A stretch of 35,810 nt of DNA, taken from positions 1-35,810 of the forward strand of contig JBBDNV010000044.1 of NCBI GenBank assembly GCA_040877415.1, given 5' to 3'. This document shows positions 32,803-35,810 of the stretch, piece by piece (the first letter of the stretch is position 1; each line of letters opens with the position of its first letter). The stretch is from JBBDNV01 sp040877415. Its GTDB lineage: Bacteria > Planctomycetota > Planctomycetia > Pirellulales > PALSA-1355. The notes under the pieces are model-generated. The model made no database searches and had not been told where the DNA came from. It saw nothing but the letters and a program-made list of their open reading frames with translations. The position numbers were made by a program, and so were the translations under genes.

Positions 32803-33452
32803 CGGCCCTCGGGGCAAATTCGTGTTTTTTTTCACAAAGTCATTATCCAGCCATAAGCCCCCGTTGTCAAACGCGTTACCAAACGCACTCGGCGCCCGGC
32901 GACCGGTCGTTTTCAAATCGTGCAAGCGCTACACGGTCGGTCATCTCGCTCGCTCCGCGGCTGGTTCGTCCGGCTCGGGCCCATCGAGGGGACAAATCGC
33001 ATTTTTGGAATTCCACGTAAACCCAATAGCCGTATAGGTTCCGCGATGATTCATCCAAACGGGGGGGCGTTGCGTTTTCGCAGCGTTTTGAGTAAACTTA
33101 CCAATCGGAGGTTGATGTGCTCTGTTCGGCCTTTATGGCCTACGACAAGTGCCCCACCTGGCGGAGTGGGCTGAGTGCAATTTTGGCCGCGCGGCCGGCC
33201 CCCAAGGCCCCGGCTCATTGCAGGGAAAGTTCAGCACGCTCTCGCCGCAACCGCTGATGGTTTCCTCAATTTGACACGCTCGCCTGTAGCCCAAGTGGCT
33301 GCAGGCAGTTGTGTCACCTCATGCGGCTATGGACTGCCCGAGAGGGTTCGAGCGTTTATTCCAGTCACGGACGACGCTCAAACCACGACTTCCTGCCTGC
33401 CTTGCGTTTACGAGAAACGCGGGCGCGGGCGAACGCGGAGGTAAGTCCATTG
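32803..33452. other. Non-coding, hairpin-rich region between the atp operon and the DUF4912 gene
   Basis: These 650 bp carry no gene I can defend. A 19-codon frame with a GGAGG-like site starts at 33115 but has no recognisable product. A terminator-like stem with T-run lies at 33068-33089, and a 9-bp stem (CCTGTAGCC/GGCTGCAGG) at 33283-33305. TTGACA at 33271-33276 has no matching -10. I compared it by eye with RNase P RNA, SRP RNA, tmRNA and tRNA signatures and found no match. A small RNA or long leader is possible. Confidence 0.5.
33068..33089 (+). terminator. Terminator-like stem with T-run
   Basis: CGTTGCG (33068-33074), loop TTTT, CGCAGCG (33079-33085), then TTTT. The stem has six Watson-Crick pairs and one G-T pair. 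It is short, and no gene upstream on this strand is known, so it may mark the end of an unannotated small transcript. Confidence 0.35.
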
Positions 33453-34568
33453 ATGACCTCAGCTTCTCTCAAGTCTTACTCCCATAAAGACTTGGCCCAG
33501 ATGGCAAAACGCGGAGGCGTTCGCGGCTGGCACAGCATGCGGAAGGACCAGTTGGTCAAAGCCCTGCTCTTGGCCGCCAAGCCCAAGTTGCCGCCCACCG
33601 GCTCGAAAAAGTCGGCCACGCCGCCCCACCCCTTGTCGCAATCCAAATCCGTCAGCCGACCAGAATCGGGAAAATCCAACGGCCGCGTCCAGCGCCACAT
33701 CAGCCAGGTCCGAGCCAAGCTCGAACGCTTCAAAAACCTCTCCTCCGAAGCCGGCAATTCCAAGAGCCGCATCAAGGAGCGGATCGTGGTCATGGTGCGC
33801 GACCCCTACTGGCTGCACGCCTATTGGGAAATCAAGCGTCACAGCGTGGAACGCATCGAGGCGGCGATGAGCCAGGACTGGCACACGGCGCGCCCGTATC
33901 TGCGATTGCTCGAGGTCCAGGGCGGCGCAACCACCAGCGCCAGCGAGCGCGTGGTGCGCGACATCGAAGTTCACGGCGGCGTGAGCAACTGGTACGTCCA
34001 CGTCGACAAATCGCCGGCCAGCTACCGGCTGGAACTGGGCTACGTCGGAAGCGCGGGCCGGTTCTATCCGCTGGTGCGCAGCAACGTCGTCACGACCCCC
34101 GAACCGGGCGCAAGCGACGCGATCGACGAAAACTGGACCGACGTGGCCGAAAATTTCGACAAGATCTACGCCATGAGCGGCGGCTATTCGCCCGACAATA
34201 ACAGCCTCGAATTGCAAGAGCTGTTCGAAGAGCGCCTGCGCCGTCCGATGGGCTCTCCAATGGTGACGCGCTATGGGGCGGGCACCGCGGGGCTGATGGC
34301 GACGCACCAGAAATTCAGGTTCGAGGTCGACGCGGAAATCATCGTATACGGCGTGACCAACCCCGATTCGCACGTGAGCCTTCGCGGCGAGCCGGTCAGA
34401 ATCCGGCCCGACGGCACGTTCACCGTGCGCATGAGCCTGCCCAACCAGCGCCAGGTCATTCCCGTCGTCGCCAGCGCCGCCAACGGCGCCGAGCAGCGGA
34501 CGATCGTGCTGGCAGTCGAGCGCAACACGAAAATGATGGAACCCGTGTTGCGCGAGGCGAGCGAGTAG
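33453..34568 (+). CDS. DUF4912 protein with N-terminal SAP/Rho-like motif
   Basis: This is a 371-residue protein. Residues 11-40 (HKDLAQMAKRGGVRGWHSMR, DQLVKALL) resemble the SAP or Rho N-terminal helix-extended-helix motif associated with nucleic-acid binding. A Ser/Pro/Lys-rich linker follows. The DUF4912 domain begins near 110 (IVVMVRDPYWLHAYWEI) and includes GGVSNWYVHV and SYRLELGYV. A second, later part (FRFEVDAEIIVYG, VSLRGEPVRIRPDGTF) looks like a further beta-rich repeat. Function is unknown. GGAGGTAAG (33437-33445) supports the ATG at 33453. The N-terminal motif is a hint of nucleic-acid contact, not proof. Confidence 0.85.
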   Translation: MTSASLKSYSHKDLAQMAKRGGVRGWHSMRKDQLVKALLLAAKPKLPPTGSKKSATPPHPLSQSKSVSRPESGKSNGRVQRHISQVRAKLERFKNLSSEAGNSKSRIKERIVVMVRDPYWLHAYWEIKRHSVERIEAAMSQDWHTARPYLRLLEVQGGATTSASERVVRDIEVHGGVSNWYVHVDKSPASYRLELGYVGSAGRFYPLVRSNVVTTPEPGASDAIDENWTDVAENFDKIYAMSGGYSPDNNSLELQELFEERLRRPMGSPMVTRYGAGTAGLMATHQKFRFEVDAEIIVYGVTNPDSHVSLRGEPVRIRPDGTFTVRMSLPNQRQVIPVVASAANGAEQRTIVLAVERNTKMMEPVLREASE

Positions 34569-34739
34569 CCGACTGTGGCGTTTCCGCCGCCGTCCATTCC
34601 TCTGGGCCGCCGTGAAGCTTGCTCGCAGCGCGGGCCGAGGTCGCCTGCGCAGTCTGCACTCCCTCAATGGCCGGGTGTTGGATAAACTGAACGGGCACGT
34701 TGGCGACCGCAAGACCCCTTGGCCGGTTTGGGACGACGC

Positions 34740-35543
34740 GTGTCCAAAGACATCTCGAAAACACTCGAAGGTTGGGACTACGACCCCGAGCGCATCTCGG
34801 TCCGCATCGTCAAGGGAGACGACGGCCGCGATCGGATCCAGTTGCGTCTCGACTTGGGCCTGTTGCAGATGGAGTTCGACGGCCGCCCCGACGGAAAGCG
34901 GGCCGGGGGAAGCGCCTCGTGGCTCGAATTCTACGAGCGCCAGCAGCAAAAGCACGGGCCCGACAATTCCGACGGGAACCCCTTTTTGCTGGAGACCGAA
35001 GATTGTCAGCGGCTGCTGCGCGAAGGCGTGCAGTACTACCACCGCTATATCAGCTTCTGGCACCTGGAACGCTATGAGCTTTGTGCCCGGGATACGAATC
35101 GCAATCTGCGGCTGTTCGCCTTCGTGCGCAAGTATGCCCGGCACACGAAGGACAAGCTGCAGTTCGATCAGTGGCGGCCGTACGTCACCATGATGCACGC
35201 GCGCGCGGTCGCCACGCCGCTGGTGGGCTTGCGCGACTATCGTGCCGCGCTGGGCGCCGTCGACGCCGCGATCGAGGGCATCCGCGGTTTCCTGCGCGAG
35301 TACGACCAGTTGCAAAATGCGGAGAATTGCAGCGAGTTGGAGTACTTGCTGCGCTGGCGCGAGGAAATCACGGCCAAAACGTCGGGCCACCTGCGCGAGG
35401 AACCGTACCATCCCCTGGCCCGCCTCCAGTCCGAACTCGAACTGGCCGTCAGCGAGGAACGCTTCGAGGACGCCGCCCGATTGCGCGACACAATTCGCCA
35501 GCATTCCAAGGACCCGGGCGACGACGAGCCGAACCCTCTGTAG
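34740..35543 (+). CDS. UVR-motif (UvrB/UvrC motif) protein, conserved in planctomycetes
   Basis: This is a 267-residue cytoplasmic protein. The N-terminal region (SKDISKTLEGWDYDPERISV, DGRDRIQLRLDLGLLQME) is of a type I associate with planctomycetes. The C-terminal ~35 residues (LARLQSELELAVSEERFEDA, ARLRDTIRQ) form a UVR helical hairpin, a protein-interaction motif in UvrB, UvrC and McsA/Clp regulators. The GTG at 34740 is preceded by GGGA; a TTG at 34719 would add seven residues. It follows the DUF4912 gene by 171 bp on the same strand. Function is unknown. A role in protein stress or DNA repair is inferred from the motif only. Confidence 0.83.
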   Translation: MSKDISKTLEGWDYDPERISVRIVKGDDGRDRIQLRLDLGLLQMEFDGRPDGKRAGGSASWLEFYERQQQKHGPDNSDGNPFLLETEDCQRLLREGVQYYHRYISFWHLERYELCARDTNRNLRLFAFVRKYARHTKDKLQFDQWRPYVTMMHARAVATPLVGLRDYRAALGAVDAAIEGIRGFLREYDQLQNAENCSELEYLLRWREEITAKTSGHLREEPYHPLARLQSELELAVSEERFEDAARLRDTIRQHSKDPGDDEPNPL

Positions 35544-35571
35544 CCGGTGCGGCCGGGGAATTCCGCCCGGT

Positions 35572-35600
35572 TTGACACTCAAAAAGTGGCTATTTAGAAT
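35572..35600 (+). promoter_or_regulatory. Near-consensus sigma-70-type promoter
   Basis: TTGACA (35572-35577), 17 bp, TAGAAT (35595-35600). The -35 is perfect and the -10 matches five of six. The predicted start is about 35607, giving a leader of ~150 nt to the gene at 35756. Confidence 0.7.
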
Positions 35601-35755
35601 GGGGTTATGACGTTTCGCCGTCGCGGCCTTTCAAGTCTGTAACCGGGGCCCGACGCGCTTCGTCGCGCTTGTGGAACAGAGACTATAGACCTCACCGGCG
35701 CGCCTGCCAGCCGGCCAGTGCGCGCTGGCGCCATTTTCCCGTGGAGCAACCCCCG

Positions 35756-35810
35756 ATGGCCGCTCGCGAAAACCAGGGCCTGCAAATCGCGCTGATCATC
35801 TTCGTGATGC
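35756..35810 (+). CDS. N-terminal fragment of a probable membrane protein
   Basis: Eighteen codons are visible before the window ends: MAARENQGLQIALIIFVM. The last residues begin a hydrophobic helix, so an N-terminal TM anchor is likely. GGAG at 35742-35745 precedes the ATG, and a strong promoter lies ~150 bp upstream. The family cannot be named from this fragment. Confidence 0.65.
   Translation, partial: MAARENQGLQIALIIFVM

Noticed and set aside
33115..33174. 19-codon frame with a GGAGG-like site
   Set aside because: Too short, with no hydrophobic or regulatory signature; kept only as part of the non-coding region note.

Overview
The window is GC-rich, gene-dense chromosomal DNA that looks like a planctomycete, probably of the Pirellulales type. 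The pointers are a Hanks-type kinase with a planctomycete-style N-terminal extension and C-terminal membrane anchor, a PEP-CTERM protein, a UVR-motif protein, a DUF4912 protein, an EF-G paralogue with an altered switch I, and frequent GTG/TTG starts. No rRNA, tRNA, CRISPR array, transposase or phage gene was seen. The assignment rests on gene content only.

Layout. 1-2323: 5' two-thirds of metH (minus strand), cut by the window edge. 2877-5507: a three-gene cluster of a one-TM Pro-rich protein, a CpsD-like P-loop protein with a degenerate Walker A, and an ExeA-like AAA ATPase. It is followed by a GT39-type membrane glycosyltransferase (5654-7258). 7527-9664: a plant-type polyphenol oxidase (Tat signal, tyrosinase, DWL-like and KFDV-like parts) and a small lipoprotein that looks like a free-standing copy of its KFDV domain. 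This pair lies between two 58-bp near-identical direct repeats, one being the 3' end of the glycosyltransferase gene. 9973-10680: a PEP-CTERM protein. 10716-12260 (minus): a ThiO-like FAD oxidase and a glutaredoxin-like protein. 12587-15099: a membrane Ser/Thr kinase and an orphan HELGH protein. 15150-15989 (minus): larE. 16215-19060: hisA and the EF-G paralogue. 19469-20425: cysE, whose stop overlaps that of a convergent YfhO-like membrane protein (20422-23055).

23176-32662 (minus) holds a complete F1Fo ATP synthase operon in the order atpZ-like, atpI-like, B, E, F, H, A, a DUF4870 gene, G, D, C. An FHA-domain gene and a small unknown gene follow it. A near-consensus sigma-70-type promoter lies at 32774-32802, with a 16-bp palindrome close to the predicted transcription start. 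A large imperfect inverted repeat lies between atpG and atpD. To the right, after about 650 bp of hairpin-rich non-coding DNA, come a DUF4912 protein, a UVR-motif protein and, behind another near-consensus promoter, the first 18 codons of a membrane protein.

Most of the window is housekeeping: methionine, serine-to-cysteine, histidine, probably thiamine, and ATP synthesis. The most unusual part is the polyphenol-oxidase cassette with its duplicated C-terminal domain and flanking repeats. The DUF4870 insertion and the palindromes in the ATP synthase operon, and the degenerate kinase-like cluster at 2877-5507, are secondary points of interest.
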